A DNA stretch of 64,000 nt from Myxococcales bacterium (GCA_012798435.1 JAAZNF010000086.1:1-64000), one strand, 5' to 3'; shown: positions 34,666-44,336, counted from the stretch's first letter. The notes: generated by a model from the letters alone, not told the origin. Numbers and translations: made by a program.

Positions 34666-35341
34666 GCTTGCCGGCGTGGCGCACGTCGCGGCCGCGGAGC
34701 ATGTAGATCACCTCCTCGGCCAGGTTGGTGGCGTGATCGGCGATGCGCTCCAGGTACTTGATCACCGACTGGACGTGGATGGCCGGCTCCAGCGTGGCCG
34801 GCTCGTTCCGCATGATCTCCAGGATCTCGGAGAAGACCTGGTCGTACAGCCGGTCCACCTCGTCGTCCTGGGCGATGACCTGCTCGGCCAGGCTCTCGTT
34901 GCCGTTCACGAAGGCATCGGAGGCCTCGCGGAGCATCTTCTGCACCCGATCCGCCATGAGCGGGATGTCCTGGTAGGGTTTGAGCTGCAAAAAGGCCATG
35001 AGATCGATGACCCGCTCGCAGATGTTCACCGCCAGGTCGCCGATGCGCTCGAGATCGGTCACCATCTTGAGCGCCAGGGTGATGAAGCGCAGGTCCGAGC
35101 CCATGGGCTGGCGCCGGGCCAGCAGGGTCAGGCACATCTGGTCGCACTCCATCTCGTCGCGGTTGACGTGGTGATCCTTTTCGATGGTCTCGCGGGCGAG
35201 TTGCTCGTCCCGGCGCACCAGTGCCCGCACCGAGTCCGCGATCATCTCCTCCACCCGCCCGGTCATGAGCAGCAGCCGCTCGCGCAGCGTGGTGAGCTGG
35301 TTTTCGTACTCGCGATCCGTGTGTGTCTTGGATAGGGGCAT
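34658..35341 (-). CDS. phoU: Phosphate transport system regulator PhoU
   Basis: A 227-residue protein made of two repeats of a three-helix bundle, each with conserved EDVxR/ERIGDLAVN and ERIADHATNLAEE style helices that bind metal clusters. PhoU couples PstSCAB activity to the PhoR kinase, switching it to phosphatase when phosphate is plentiful. It is the last gene of the pst transcription unit, 9 nt after pstB. The length is normal for the family. Confidence 0.95.
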   Translation of the reverse strand: MPLSKTHTDREYENQLTTLRERLLLMTGRVEEMIADSVRALVRRDEQLARETIEKDHHVNRDEMECDQMCLTLLARRQPMGSDLRFITLALKMVTDLERIGDLAVNICERVIDLMAFLQLKPYQDIPLMADRVQKMLREASDAFVNGNESLAEQVIAQDDEVDRLYDQVFSEILEIMRNEPATLEPAIHVQSVIKYLERIADHATNLAEEVIYMLRGRDVRHAGKLN

Positions 35342-35350
35342 GCGTTCATC

Positions 35351-36172
35351 CTAGCCGAATTTTCCGGTGATGTAATCTTCGGTGCGCGGATCCTTGGGGG
35401 CGGTGAAGATCTGCTCGGTGGCGCCGTACTCGACCAGCTCGCCCATCAAGAAGAAGGCGGTGAAGTCGGCCACCCGCGCCGCCTGCTGCAGGTTGTGGGT
35501 GACGATGACGATGGTGTAGCGGCCGCGCAGCTCCTGGATCAATCCTTCGATGCGGGCGGTGGCGATGGGATCGAGGGCCGAGCAGGGTTCGTCCATGAGC
35601 AGCACCCGCGGCTCGACCGCCAGCGCCCGGGCGATGCACAGGCGCTGCTGCTGCCCGCCAGAGAGCGCCGTGCCCGGCCGGTGGAGGATGTCCTTCACCT
35701 CGTCCCACAGGGCCGCGGCGCACAGCGCACTCTGCACCCGCTCGGCGATGTCGTCGGCCGAGAGGCGGTAGTGGAGCCGGAGGCCGTAGGCCACGTTGTC
35801 GAAGATGCTCATGGGGAAGGGGGTGGGCTTCTGGAAGATCATGCCCACCTGCCGGCGCAGCTCGATGAGGTCGGTCTTGGGATCGAGCACGTTCTGACCG
35901 TCGATGATCACCTCGCCGGTGGCGCGCTGCTCGCGGTAGAGCTGGTAGATGCGGTTGTACACCCGGATGTGGGTGGACTTGCCGCAGCCGGAGGGCCCGA
36001 TGATGGCGGTGACCTTGCCGGCCTCGATGTCCAGGTTGTTGTCCTTGAGCGCGCGGGTGGCGCCGTAGTAGAAGTCCAGGTGCCGCACCTGGATGCTCGG
36101 CGGCGGTGCCGCGGGGCTCGTCTCGCAGGTTTCGGGGCGGGTGATGACGCGCACGGCGGAGGCCAGGTTCAT
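35351..36172 (-). CDS. pstB: Phosphate import ATP-binding protein PstB
   Basis: A 273-residue ABC ATPase that powers phosphate import with PstA and PstC. Walker [10 protein letters not shown] (about 57-65), the Q-loop [10 protein letters not shown], signature LSGGQQQR and Walker [13 protein letters not shown] are all present. The stretch after Walker A reads [13 protein letters not shown], where the usual PstB sequence is STLLRCLNRMNDL, an unusual local change in the helix facing the membrane subunits. The first 25 residues are variable and poorly conserved. Start overlaps the pstA stop by 4 nt (ATGA). Confidence 0.95.
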   Translation of the reverse strand: MNLASAVRVITRPETCETSPAAPPPSIQVRHLDFYYGATRALKDNNLDIEAGKVTAIIGPSGCGKSTHIRVYNRIYQLYREQRATGEVIIDGQNVLDPKTDLIELRRQVGMIFQKPTPFPMSIFDNVAYGLRLHYRLSADDIAERVQSALCAAALWDEVKDILHRPGTALSGGQQQRLCIARALAVEPRVLLMDEPCSALDPIATARIEGLIQELRGRYTIVIVTHNLQQAARVADFTAFFLMGELVEYGATEQIFTAPKDPRTEDYITGKFG

Positions 36173-37014
36173 GTCTTCTTCTCCCGGGACAGGATACGGG
36201 CGCCGAGGGTGAGCGCCAGCACCGAGGCCACGATGAGCAGCGAGCCTCCCCAGGCGGCGCGCTGCCAGTTCTCGTAGGGGGACATGGCGTAGTTGAAGAT
36301 GGTCACGGTCAGGTTGGCGGTGGGCTCCGAGAGCTTGTCCGGCCAGTAGGGGCTGTTCAACGCGGTGAAGAGCAACGGCGCGGTCTCGCCGGTCACCCGG
36401 GCCACCGCCAGCAGCACCCCGGTGACGAGCCCGCCGCGGGCGGCCCGAAACAGCACCGAGAGCGTCACCTTCCAGCGCGGCGAGCCCACCGCCAGCGCCG
36501 CCTCGCGCAGCGCGTTGGGCACCAGCAGCAACATCTCCTCGGTGGTGCGCGAGACGATGGGGATCATGATCATGGCGAGGGCGAACACCGCGGCCCAGCC
36601 CGAGAAATGCCCGCTGGTGACCACCAAAAGCCCGTAGGCGAACAGGCCCACCAGGATGGAGGGGACGCCCATCATGGCGCTCATCACGAAGCGCACCACG
36701 TCGCCGAAGCGCTTGCCGCGGCCGTACTCGGACAGGTACACCCCACCCAGCATGCCCGCCGGCACGCCGAACAGGGCGGCCAGCCCGGTGATCATGAGCG
36801 TTCCCAGCATGGCGTTGGCCAGCCCGCCGCCCTCGACGCCCGGCGGCGCAGGCAGTTCGGTGAAGAACGCCGGGTTGAAGGCCGCGGCGCCACGGCGCAC
36901 CACCTCGAACAGGATCCAGAAGAGCACGGCGATGCCGATGCCCGAGCCGAGAGAGGAGAGCCCCTTGACGGCGAGGTCCAGCGCCTTGCGCAGGTGGGGG
37001 TTCTTCTTCTTCAC
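36169..37014 (-). CDS. pstA: Phosphate ABC transporter permease PstA
   Basis: A 281-residue inner-membrane permease with six hydrophobic helices. The [22 protein letters not shown] segment is the EAA loop that docks on PstB. It starts at GTG 37014, whose first bases overlap the pstC stop (GTGA). An earlier in-frame start would lie inside pstC and is not used. It pairs with PstC to form the channel. Confidence 0.94.
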   Translation of the reverse strand: MKKKNPHLRKALDLAVKGLSSLGSGIGIAVLFWILFEVVRRGAAAFNPAFFTELPAPPGVEGGGLANAMLGTLMITGLAALFGVPAGMLGGVYLSEYGRGKRFGDVVRFVMSAMMGVPSILVGLFAYGLLVVTSGHFSGWAAVFALAMIMIPIVSRTTEEMLLLVPNALREAALAVGSPRWKVTLSVLFRAARGGLVTGVLLAVARVTGETAPLLFTALNSPYWPDKLSEPTANLTVTIFNYAMSPYENWQRAAWGGSLLIVASVLALTLGARILSREKKT

Positions 37015-37949
37015 AGGCCCGCTCCCATCTTGCGCTGGATGCGCCTCAGCCACAGGTGGGTGGCCACCTGGATGAGCAGCGTCATGACCAGCAGGGTGAG
37101 CCCCAGCGCGAACAGCGAGCTGCGGTACATGGGCTCGGAGGCCTCGTTGAACTCGTTGGCCAGCGTCGAGGCGATGGTGTTGCCCGGGGCGAAGAGCGAC
37201 CCCGACAGGCGGTGCTCGTTGCCGATCACGAAGGTGACCGCCATGGTCTCGCCCACCGCCCGCCCCAGTCCCAGGAAGATGGCGCCCACCAGCCCCTGGA
37301 TGCCGTAGCGCATGGTGACCCGGCGGGTGGCCTCCCAGGTGGTGGAGCCCATGCCGTGCGCCGCCTCCTTGACCACCGGCGGCACCATCTGGAACACGTC
37401 GCGCATCACCGACGAGGTGTATGGCAGCACCATGAAGGCCAGGATGATGCCGGCCGGCAGCATGCCGATGCCGATGGGCGGTCCGGCCACAAGGAAGCAC
37501 TCCTCACCAAAAAGTTCTTGCAGGAAGGGCTGGAGATGTTCGGATAGCCAGGGGGCGAACACGAACAGGCCCCACATGCCGTAGATGATGCTGGGGATGG
37601 CGGCAAGAAGCTCGATGGCCAGACCCACGGGCCGCGAGATGAAGGGCGGTGCCAGCTCGACCAGGAACAGGGCGATCACCAGGCTGAGCGGCACCGCGAA
37701 GAGCAGGGCGATGAAGGTCGAGACCAGCGTGCCGAAGATGGAGGAGAGCGCACCGAAGTCCTGCCGTACCGGGTCCCAGGCCGACGAGGACACGAACCCC
37801 AGGCCGAAGCGCGACAGCGCCTGGGCCGAGCCGGAGGCGATCTCGAAGAACAGCCCCGCCATCAAGAGCAAGGCCAGCGCGGCGCAGCCGAACGAGAGGG
37901 CACCGAAGAGCCGATCTCCCCAGCGTCCTGCGGGCCGCGCCTGGCTCAT
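37011..37949 (-). CDS. pstC: Phosphate ABC transporter permease PstC
   Basis: A 312-residue permease with about six membrane helices and the EAA-type docking loop ([25 protein letters not shown]). The ATG at 37949 follows AAGGAG; the frame is open upstream but runs into pstS. Its periplasmic loop is larger than that of many PstC proteins ([21 protein letters not shown]). It is 19 nt from pstS and overlaps pstA. Confidence 0.94.
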   Translation of the reverse strand: MSQARPAGRWGDRLFGALSFGCAALALLLMAGLFFEIASGSAQALSRFGLGFVSSSAWDPVRQDFGALSSIFGTLVSTFIALLFAVPLSLVIALFLVELAPPFISRPVGLAIELLAAIPSIIYGMWGLFVFAPWLSEHLQPFLQELFGEECFLVAGPPIGIGMLPAGIILAFMVLPYTSSVMRDVFQMVPPVVKEAAHGMGSTTWEATRRVTMRYGIQGLVGAIFLGLGRAVGETMAVTFVIGNEHRLSGSLFAPGNTIASTLANEFNEASEPMYRSSLFALGLTLLVMTLLIQVATHLWLRRIQRKMGAGL

Positions 37950-37968
37950 CCGTGCTCCTTGGGGAAGA

Positions 37969-39033
37969 TCAGTTGAACACCGGCGTGCCCGAGGCGCGGA
38001 CGTCGGCGCGCCACATGGTGCGCACCAGCTCGGAGACGCTCTTCGGCATGGGCACGTAGTCGAGCTTCTTCGCCGCCGCCTCGCCGTTCGCAAAGCACCA
38101 GTCGAAGAACTTGAGCACCTCGCGGGCCTTGGCGGCGTTCGCCTGCTCGCGGTGCATCAGGATGAAGGAGGCGCCGGTGATGGGCCAGCTCTTCTCGCCC
38201 GGCTGGTCGGTGAGCACCATGTAGAAGCCGGGGGCGTTCTGCCAGTCGGCGCTGGCGGAGGCCTCCTGGAACGCCTCCATGGTGGGGGAGACGAACACGC
38301 CGGCGCGGTTCTTGAGCTTTGCGGTGGCGAGCTTGTTCTGGACCGCGTAGGCGTACTCCACGTAGCCGATGCCGCCTTTCACCTTCTGGGTATAGGCGGT
38401 GACACCCTCGTTGCCCTTGCCGCCCATGCCCACCGGCCAGGACACTTCCTTGTTGCAGCCGACCTTGGCGCGCCAGTCCGCCGACACCTTGTCCAGGTAG
38501 TTGGTGAACAGCCAGGTGGTGCCGGAGCCGTCGGCACGATGCACCACCGAGATGGGCAGCGCCGGGAGCTTCTGCCCGGGGTTGAGATTGGCGATGGCGG
38601 GGTCGTTCCACTTCTTTATCTTGCCCAGGAAGATGTCGGCGAGCGTGGCCCCGTCGAGCTGGAGCTGGTTGGCGCCGATGCCGGGCAGGTTCACCACCAC
38701 CACCACCCCGCCCATGATCATGGGCCATTGCACCAGGCCGGCCTGGTCGAGCTCTTCCTTCTTGAGCGGGGCGTCCGAGGCCCCGAAGTCCACGGTTTTG
38801 GCCTTGATCTGCTGGATGCCGCCGCCGGAGCCGATGGACTGGTAGTTGAGCTGCACGCCCGTCTGCTTGTGATATTCGTCGGCCCAGCGCGCATAGATGG
38901 GGTAGGGGAAGCTGGCGCCGGCGCCGTCGATGCGGACCGGGTCGGCGGCGAGCGCGTCGCCCGCGCCGAGCCACCCGCCGGCGATCGTCAGGCACAGGAT
39001 CAGGGCCACTTTCGTCGAGAGCTTGGCGTTCAT
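37969..39033 (-). CDS. pstS: Periplasmic phosphate-binding protein PstS
   Basis: A 354-residue exported binding protein; signal peptide MNAKLSTKVALILCLTIAGG..., ATG chosen from AGGAGGATTCTC just upstream. Phosphate-binding elements are recognisable: GAGASFPYPIYARWADEY at the mature N-terminus, GSGGGIQQI, FGASDAPL, and RADGSGTTWLF. It delivers phosphate to PstCA. Directly upstream, in the gap after the porin gene, lies a Pho-box-like array. Confidence 0.95.
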   Translation of the reverse strand: MNAKLSTKVALILCLTIAGGWLGAGDALAADPVRIDGAGASFPYPIYARWADEYHKQTGVQLNYQSIGSGGGIQQIKAKTVDFGASDAPLKKEELDQAGLVQWPMIMGGVVVVVNLPGIGANQLQLDGATLADIFLGKIKKWNDPAIANLNPGQKLPALPISVVHRADGSGTTWLFTNYLDKVSADWRAKVGCNKEVSWPVGMGGKGNEGVTAYTQKVKGGIGYVEYAYAVQNKLATAKLKNRAGVFVSPTMEAFQEASASADWQNAPGFYMVLTDQPGEKSWPITGASFILMHREQANAAKAREVLKFFDWCFANGEAAAKKLDYVPMPKSVSELVRTMWRADVRASGTPVFN

Positions 39034-39110
39034 GAGAATCCTCCTGGGAGGCTTTCCGGGACCTTGGCCTGGAATCGGCGCTCGACCCGGTGTCATCGTG
39101 CCTCCGGTTT

Positions 39111-39138
39111 GTGACATTTGGGTGAAGTGGTGGTGAAC
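39111..39138 (-). promoter_or_regulatory. Pho-box-like array upstream of pstS
   Basis: On the minus strand the words TTCAC (39133-39137), TTCAC (39122-39126) and GTCAC (39111-39115) are spaced exactly 11 bp apart, the periodicity of PhoB half-sites (consensus CTGTCAT plus 4 bp). They lie about 80-105 bp before the pstS ATG. PhoB is encoded in the same block. Three half-sites and the correct phase make this a good candidate, although each departs from the E. coli consensus. Confidence 0.7.
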
Positions 39139-39147
39139 AGACCGCAA

Positions 39148-40425
39148 CTACAGGGAGAACACGAGGTGGGTGAGCACCCGGTAGTCCACCCGGTCGTCCC
39201 CGGTGCTCTTGCCCGTGAGCGCCGCCTGGTTGATGAGCGCCCCGCCCAGAAGCTGCCACTTGAAGTTGTGTTTCTCGAAGTACCAAGAGAGCCCGACCGA
39301 TACCTCCTGGGCGCTCTTCTGGTCCTTGGGGGAGGCCAGCGAGTAACGGACCACCGGCTGGAACTGTCTGGCGATGAGGTAGCCCGCCTGGAGGTAGAAC
39401 CCCGCGGCCGCGTACTCCTGGTCGAAGAACCCGGTGTCCGCGCCGGCCTCGGGCGCTTTCTGGGCGGTGGCGGCGAAGACGGCGCCGGAGAACGACAGGC
39501 CCTCGAACTTCATCATGAAGTCGATGCCGGCCCGCACGCCGGACTTGTTGTCGTCGTCGGTGTCGAAGTCGGCGAGAACGTTGGCGGCGAGGGAGAGGCG
39601 GAAGCCGCCGCCCTCCAGATCGGCCTCGCTGTAGCCGTCGATGCCACCCAGGTTGATGCCGGCGCGGGCCACCAGCGCGGGGTGGAACTTCTTGGGGACG
39701 TTGGAAAACGATCCGCTGCCGACGCTCACCGCCCCGGTTTCGGGATCGAGGGTGCCGCTGCCCGAGAACCAGGGTTTGTCGCCGGGGTACTTGTTCTGGT
39801 AGTCGCCGTTGAACACCCCCACGGCGTACTCGAATGGCGGGGACTTGGTGTAGTTGTTGTGGATGGCCAGGCCGATGTCGTAGCCCTCGCCGAAGTAGCC
39901 GTTGACGAACGAGCGCTCGACCATCTCGTTTCTGCCGGAGGACAGGATGAACTGCCGGGCGAAGGGGCGCTTCCACATGCCGGCCCGAAGGTGCAGCGTC
40001 TTGGGGACGAAGGCGTAGTCGGCGTAGGCGTCGAGGATTTTCACGAACCCCTTGCCGAAGTCCGATTCGAACATGTACTCGAGCGCCGGGGTGAAGGCCT
40101 TGCCGCCCATGGTGAGCCGCGCCACCGAGGCCGAAAAGTTCATCTCCTGCGTGCGATCCTTTTCCTGGCCCTCGTCCTTGGAGGCGAAGGCGTACTGCGC
40201 GTGCACGCGCAGCTTGAGCTTGAGCTCGAACTTGCCGTCCGCGGAACGGAGGAAGAGCCCCTGGTCGTAGCCGGCGGTGGGGAGCGATTCCGGCGCCTTC
40301 TCGCGCAGCGCCGGATCGCCGACGCCGCTCTCCGGTTTTGCCTCGTCGGCGTACGCCGGCAGAACGACCAGCGAAAGAACCCACAGCAGCGCCGAGACCC
40401 ACAGCGTCACATTTCTTCGAGTCAT
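39148..40425 (-). CDS. Phosphate-selective porin (OprO/OprP type)
   Basis: A 425-residue outer-membrane protein with signal peptide (MTRRNVTLWVSALLWVLSLVVLPAYA) and a 16-strand-like pattern of alternating hydrophobic residues. Segments such as LRAGMWKRPFARQFILSSGRNEMVERSF and a final strand ending in LVFSL fit the Porin_O_P family, which carries phosphate or polyphosphate across the outer membrane. The position between phoR and pstS supports this reading. AAGGAGGAG precedes a GTG and an ATG one codon apart; I use the ATG. Confidence 0.85.
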   Translation of the reverse strand: MTRRNVTLWVSALLWVLSLVVLPAYADEAKPESGVGDPALREKAPESLPTAGYDQGLFLRSADGKFELKLKLRVHAQYAFASKDEGQEKDRTQEMNFSASVARLTMGGKAFTPALEYMFESDFGKGFVKILDAYADYAFVPKTLHLRAGMWKRPFARQFILSSGRNEMVERSFVNGYFGEGYDIGLAIHNNYTKSPPFEYAVGVFNGDYQNKYPGDKPWFSGSGTLDPETGAVSVGSGSFSNVPKKFHPALVARAGINLGGIDGYSEADLEGGGFRLSLAANVLADFDTDDDNKSGVRAGIDFMMKFEGLSFSGAVFAATAQKAPEAGADTGFFDQEYAAAGFYLQAGYLIARQFQPVVRYSLASPKDQKSAQEVSVGLSWYFEKHNFKWQLLGGALINQAALTGKSTGDDRVDYRVLTHLVFSL

Positions 40426-40539
40426 CACGGCTCCTCCTTTTTGAAGTTGATCCTCCTCGAGCCGCGGGCAAGATGCCTCCCGCGTGTGACGTTTTCGTTG
40501 CGAAGAGCGGAATTTGCGGAAAATTCGGTCGCGGCTGGT

Positions 40540-42297
40540 TCAGCCAGCCCCCGCCCGTGGCAGGCGCACCCAGAAGCGCGAGCCACGGGGCTCGACGGGC
40601 TCCATCCCCACGCTCCCCCCCATGGCCTCGGCCAGGCGTTTCACGATGGCCAGGCCCAACCCCGTCCCCCCCAGCTCCCGAGAGCGGCCGGGGTCCACCC
40701 GGTAGAAGCGCTCGAAGATTCGCTCCCGGTGCTCGGGGGCGATGCCGGGCCCGTCGTCCTCGACCTCCAGACGGACGAAGTCGTCCTCCAGCCGCGCGCC
40801 CAGGCGGATGCGGCCGTCCTCGGGGGTGTACTTGATGGCGTTGTCGAGCAGGTTCTGCAGGATCTGCTCCAGGGCGCGCTCGTCGGCGCTCACCGAAAGG
40901 TCAGCCGGGATCTCGCAAGAGGGCGCCTGCTTCTTCGCCTGCGCCGCCGCGCGCAGGAGATCCACGATCCGCTGTCCGGTATCCAGGCAACGGATCGCCC
41001 GCCGCTCGAGGCTGAGCGTGCCGGACTCGATCCGCGACAGGTCGAGGAGGTCGGCAATCAGCCGTGAGAGTCGCTCGGCGTTGTGGCGGATGGCCTCCAC
41101 GAACGGCCGCGCCTGTGCCGTGTCCTCCAGGGCGCCGTCGAGCAGGGTCTCGGCGTTGGCCAGCACCACGCTCACCGGCGTGCGCAGCTCGTGCGAGGCG
41201 TTGGCCACGAAGTCCCGGCGCACCTTCTCCAGCCTGCGCAGCTCGGTGACGTCGCGCAGCAGCAGCATCATGCCGCCGGCGTAGCGCAGCGAACTGGCGC
41301 GGGCCAGGATGCGCCGCGGCCGGGAAGAGCCGAGGTCGAATTCGGCGCTGGCCTGTCCCTCCCGTCGCCCGCGCTCGACCAGCGCGCTGAGCGCCGGCGC
41401 ACGCGCCACCTCGAGCAGCAACCGGCCGGCCGGGTTCTGGGCCACGCCCAGCATGGCGGCGGCGGCGGTGTTGATCAGGGTGACCATCGAGTCGCGGTCG
41501 ATGTCCAGCACGCCCTCTTCCATGCTCTCCAGCAGAGACGCCAGGCGATCGCGCTCGGAGGCCAGCTCGTGCAATTTGCTTTCGATGTCTTGAGAGAGGC
41601 GATTCAGCGAGTCGGCCAGGCCGCCGAACTCGTCGTGCGACTCGACGGCGATGCTGCGCCGCTGGCCCGCGGCCAGCTCGCGCGCCCGCGCCACCAGCCG
41701 GCGCAAGGTGCGGGACAAGAGGTGTGAGGCGAAGGCGGACATGAGCAACGCCAAGAGCAGCGCCGCCAGGCCGCCGGCGACGAGGTACAGGCGCAGGCGG
41801 CTCACCACCCGATCCAGCCGGTCCAGCGGCCGGCTCACCCGCACGAAACCTTTCGTGGAGGCGCTCTCGAACGGCATGGCCAGGTAGAGCATCTCGGTCT
41901 CGCGCGTGGCGCTGTAGCGGCGGGCGATCCCGCGGCCGGCGGCCGCCGCGGCCTCGATCTCGGGACGGTGGGCGTGGTTCTCCAGCGCCGCCAGCTCTTC
42001 CCGGGCCACGGTGGAGTCCCCCAGAACCTCCCCGCTGGCGCTGACGATGGTGAAGCGCACGTCGCCCTCACCGGCCAAACGGTCGGCCAGCTTGTCGGCG
42101 TCCGCGATTGCCTCCGCTCCCGCGGCCCGTTCGACGGCGGCCCGGGCAGCGATGGCCAGCGTCGCCAGCTCTTCCTCGGCGTGCGTCTGGTACCAGTTGC
42201 GGATTTCGGTCTCGATCAGGATGCCGCCGAGGAGCAGCGCGATAAGGATGATGGCCGCCGACACCCAGAAGAGCCGGCCCCGCGCCCCGAGGTTCAC
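40540..42297 (-). CDS. phoR: Sensor histidine kinase PhoR
   Basis: A 585-residue kinase with two membrane helices (about 9-28 and 170-192) bounding a periplasmic sensor region, a HAMP linker, a PAS domain (about 260-355), the dimerisation/phosphorylation helix with FVANASHELRTPVSVV (phospho-accepting histidine), and an ATP-binding domain ending in ERFYRVDPGRSRELGGTGLGLAIVK. It senses phosphate status through PstSCAB-PhoU and phosphorylates PhoB. It overlaps phoB by 4 nt (ATGA). PhoR proteins often lack such a large periplasmic domain, so this one may also sense an external signal. Confidence 0.93.
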   Translation of the reverse strand: MNLGARGRLFWVSAAIILIALLLGGILIETEIRNWYQTHAEEELATLAIAARAAVERAAGAEAIADADKLADRLAGEGDVRFTIVSASGEVLGDSTVAREELAALENHAHRPEIEAAAAAGRGIARRYSATRETEMLYLAMPFESASTKGFVRVSRPLDRLDRVVSRLRLYLVAGGLAALLLALLMSAFASHLLSRTLRRLVARARELAAGQRRSIAVESHDEFGGLADSLNRLSQDIESKLHELASERDRLASLLESMEEGVLDIDRDSMVTLINTAAAAMLGVAQNPAGRLLLEVARAPALSALVERGRREGQASAEFDLGSSRPRRILARASSLRYAGGMMLLLRDVTELRRLEKVRRDFVANASHELRTPVSVVLANAETLLDGALEDTAQARPFVEAIRHNAERLSRLIADLLDLSRIESGTLSLERRAIRCLDTGQRIVDLLRAAAQAKKQAPSCEIPADLSVSADERALEQILQNLLDNAIKYTPEDGRIRLGARLEDDFVRLEVEDDGPGIAPEHRERIFERFYRVDPGRSRELGGTGLGLAIVKRLAEAMGGSVGMEPVEPRGSRFWVRLPRAGAG

Positions 42298-42995
42298 GCC
42301 GGCTCCTCGCTGGCGCGAAAGCGGTATCCCACCCCGCGCACCGTCTCGATGAGGGGGGCCGCCTCGCCGAGCTTCTCCCGCAGCCTCTTGATGTGGGTGT
42401 CCACCGTGCGGGTGTCGATCTCCGGGTTCATCTCCCAGACGTCGGAGAGCAGCATCTCCCGCGTCTGCACCCGGCCCCGACGAAGCAGCAGGGTGGTGAG
42501 CAGGCGAAACTCCATGGCGGTGAGCTGGATCTCCCGCTCCGAGACGAAGACCCGGTGCCCCGGCACGTCCACCCGCAGGTTGCCGGCCGAAAGCTCCTCG
42601 GCTGCGCCGCCCGCCGCCGCCTGTCGGCGGCGCAGCACCGCCTGGATGCGCAACAGAAGCTCGCGCATGCTGAAGGGTTTCACCACGTAGTCATCGGCGC
42701 CCAGCTCGAAGCCCACCACCCGGTCCATCTCCTCCCCCTTGGCGGTGAGCATGATCACGGGTACGTCCTGCGTCGCCGGTTGGGCGCGCAGGGTGCGGCA
42801 CACCTCAGTGCCCTGAATGTCCGGGAGCATGAGGTCGAGCAGCACCAGATCCGGCCGCGGCGTCTTGGCCGCCCGCTTGAGGGCCTCACGGCCGTTCTGG
42901 GCGAGGGCGGTGGCGAACCCTTCCTTGCGTAGGCGGTAGTCGAGGGTGCGCACGAGGTCGGGTTCGTCGTCCACGATCAGGATGAGCTTGGACAT
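42294..42995 (-). CDS. phoB: Response regulator PhoB
   Basis: A 233-residue OmpR/PhoB-type regulator: receiver domain with DDEPD acidic cluster (about 8-12), phospho-acceptor Asp in LLDLMLPD near 52-54, the TAK motif and Lys in VVKPFSM, then a winged-helix DNA-binding domain ending RTVDTHIKRLREKLG and GYRF. AGGAG precedes the ATG at 42995. It is the first gene of the block; the Pho-box array lies upstream of pstS, but I could not find a convincing one directly before phoB. Confidence 0.93.
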   Translation of the reverse strand: MSKLILIVDDEPDLVRTLDYRLRKEGFATALAQNGREALKRAAKTPRPDLVLLDLMLPDIQGTEVCRTLRAQPATQDVPVIMLTAKGEEMDRVVGFELGADDYVVKPFSMRELLLRIQAVLRRRQAAAGGAAEELSAGNLRVDVPGHRVFVSEREIQLTAMEFRLLTTLLLRRGRVQTREMLLSDVWEMNPEIDTRTVDTHIKRLREKLGEAAPLIETVRGVGYRFRASEEPA

Positions 42996-43108
42996 GTCGG
43001 CTCCTGGCCCCGAAAGTATACTCCGTGTACTCAAAATCCGTGAAGAAATGGTAGCCGGCGCGTGACAGGATGGCAAACTTCGGCCTAGCATTGCGGTGGG
43101 AGGCCTTC

Positions 43109-44119
43109 ATGGACAGGATGGAGAAGGCGCGCGAGATCTTGCGGCGGCATCCGGTGGTGGACACCCACAGCCATTTTCTGCTGAACGGCCACTATCTGGG
43201 CAAGGACTTCGGCAAGCGCCACCGGCCGCCCTGGCTGTGGAACCCACTGCGCAACACCACCGATCTGCCCCGCTTGCAAGACGGCGGCATCGCCTGCGCC
43301 GCGGCCACGGTGTACATCCCCATCCCGCCGTTGCGCCTGTCTGCCTACAAGGCCTGCCTGCGCATGCTCGACACCCTGGACCGTCTGGTCGAGAAACACG
43401 GGCCGGAGGTGGTCAAGGTGCAGTCCGCGCAGGAGATCCGGGCCGCGCACGCGGCGGGGCGGCTCGCCCTGCTCCCGGCGGTGGAGGGCGGTCACGTGCT
43501 GGGGAAGCGTCTCGAGCGCCTGGAGATGCTGCGCCGGCGCGGCGTGCGCCTGCTCACCCTCACCCACTTCATCGCCAACCGCATCTGCGACGCCGCCTGG
43601 GGCCCCGCCGTCCACGGAGGCCTCAGCCCGTTCGGGCGCGAGGTGATCGCGGCCTGCCAGCGCCTGGGGATCGTGGTGGACCTCACCCACGCCTCGGAGG
43701 GCGCCTTCTTCGCCGCGCTGGAGCGCCTCGAGCTGCCGCCGCTGGTCACCCACACCGGCCTGCGCCTGCCGGGGATGGGCAAGCGCCAGCTCTCGCAAGA
43801 TCAGGCGCGGACCCTTTCGCAGAAGGGCGGCGCCATCGGGGTGATCTTCTGGCCGTGGTATCTCAAGCCGCACAGCGTGTTCGGCGGGCTCGAGCTGGTG
43901 GCCGACGCCTACGCAAGGCTTGCGGAGATGGTGGGCACCGAGCACCTGGTGGTCGGCTCCGACATGGACGGCTGGACCTGGATGCCGCGGGGGTTCCGCG
44001 ACGCGGCGGATTTTCCACGGCTGGTCGCCCTGCTCCTCGAACGCGGGTTCTCCGAGGAGGATCTCGCGCGCATCCTGGGGGGCAACGCCCTGCGCATCCT
44101 CACGCGCTGGGAGCGCTGA
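43109..44119 (+). CDS. Membrane dipeptidase-like metalloenzyme (peptidase family M19)
   Basis: A 336-residue cytoplasmic TIM-barrel hydrolase of family M19, whose members cleave dipeptides or process beta-lactams and thiol conjugates. Landmarks: VVDTHSHF at the start, EGGH in the middle strand, LTH and VTHTGLRLPG, and GSDMDGW near the C-terminus. The first metal motif is HSH where renal dipeptidase has HND, i.e. the usual Asp ligand is replaced by His, so metal preference may differ. ATG 43109 follows GGGAGG; two other in-frame starts are near. No signal peptide. Confidence 0.82.
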   Translation: MDRMEKAREILRRHPVVDTHSHFLLNGHYLGKDFGKRHRPPWLWNPLRNTTDLPRLQDGGIACAAATVYIPIPPLRLSAYKACLRMLDTLDRLVEKHGPEVVKVQSAQEIRAAHAAGRLALLPAVEGGHVLGKRLERLEMLRRRGVRLLTLTHFIANRICDAAWGPAVHGGLSPFGREVIAACQRLGIVVDLTHASEGAFFAALERLELPPLVTHTGLRLPGMGKRQLSQDQARTLSQKGGAIGVIFWPWYLKPHSVFGGLELVADAYARLAEMVGTEHLVVGSDMDGWTWMPRGFRDAADFPRLVALLLERGFSEEDLARILGGNALRILTRWER

Positions 44120-44336
44120 AGACTCCTCGTGGCGCTTCTATCGGGGTCTGCCAGTGCTGGCGTAGCCAGGAAGACGTGCTGTGCCCACAGGCGTCAGGTG
44201 ATGAGGGTGCCGGGGATTTCGCGGGCGGACGCCCTTTTCCGGTTCTCTTTGCGCAGAGAGAATGCATGAATGCTCACCAGCCGCCCGCACTTGCCTGGAA
44301 AATCGCTCGTTGGGACTCGGTGAGCCAAGGTCTCCA

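Noticed and set aside
40426-40539. A Pho box before the porin gene
   Set aside because: Only a single GTCAC word is present; no phased repeat. The porin may be read from the phoB promoter.
43015-43050. A Pho box and -10 before phoB
   Set aside because: TATACT (43015-43020, minus) could be a -10, but only one Pho-like half-site (TTCAC) precedes it, without a second in 11-bp phase.
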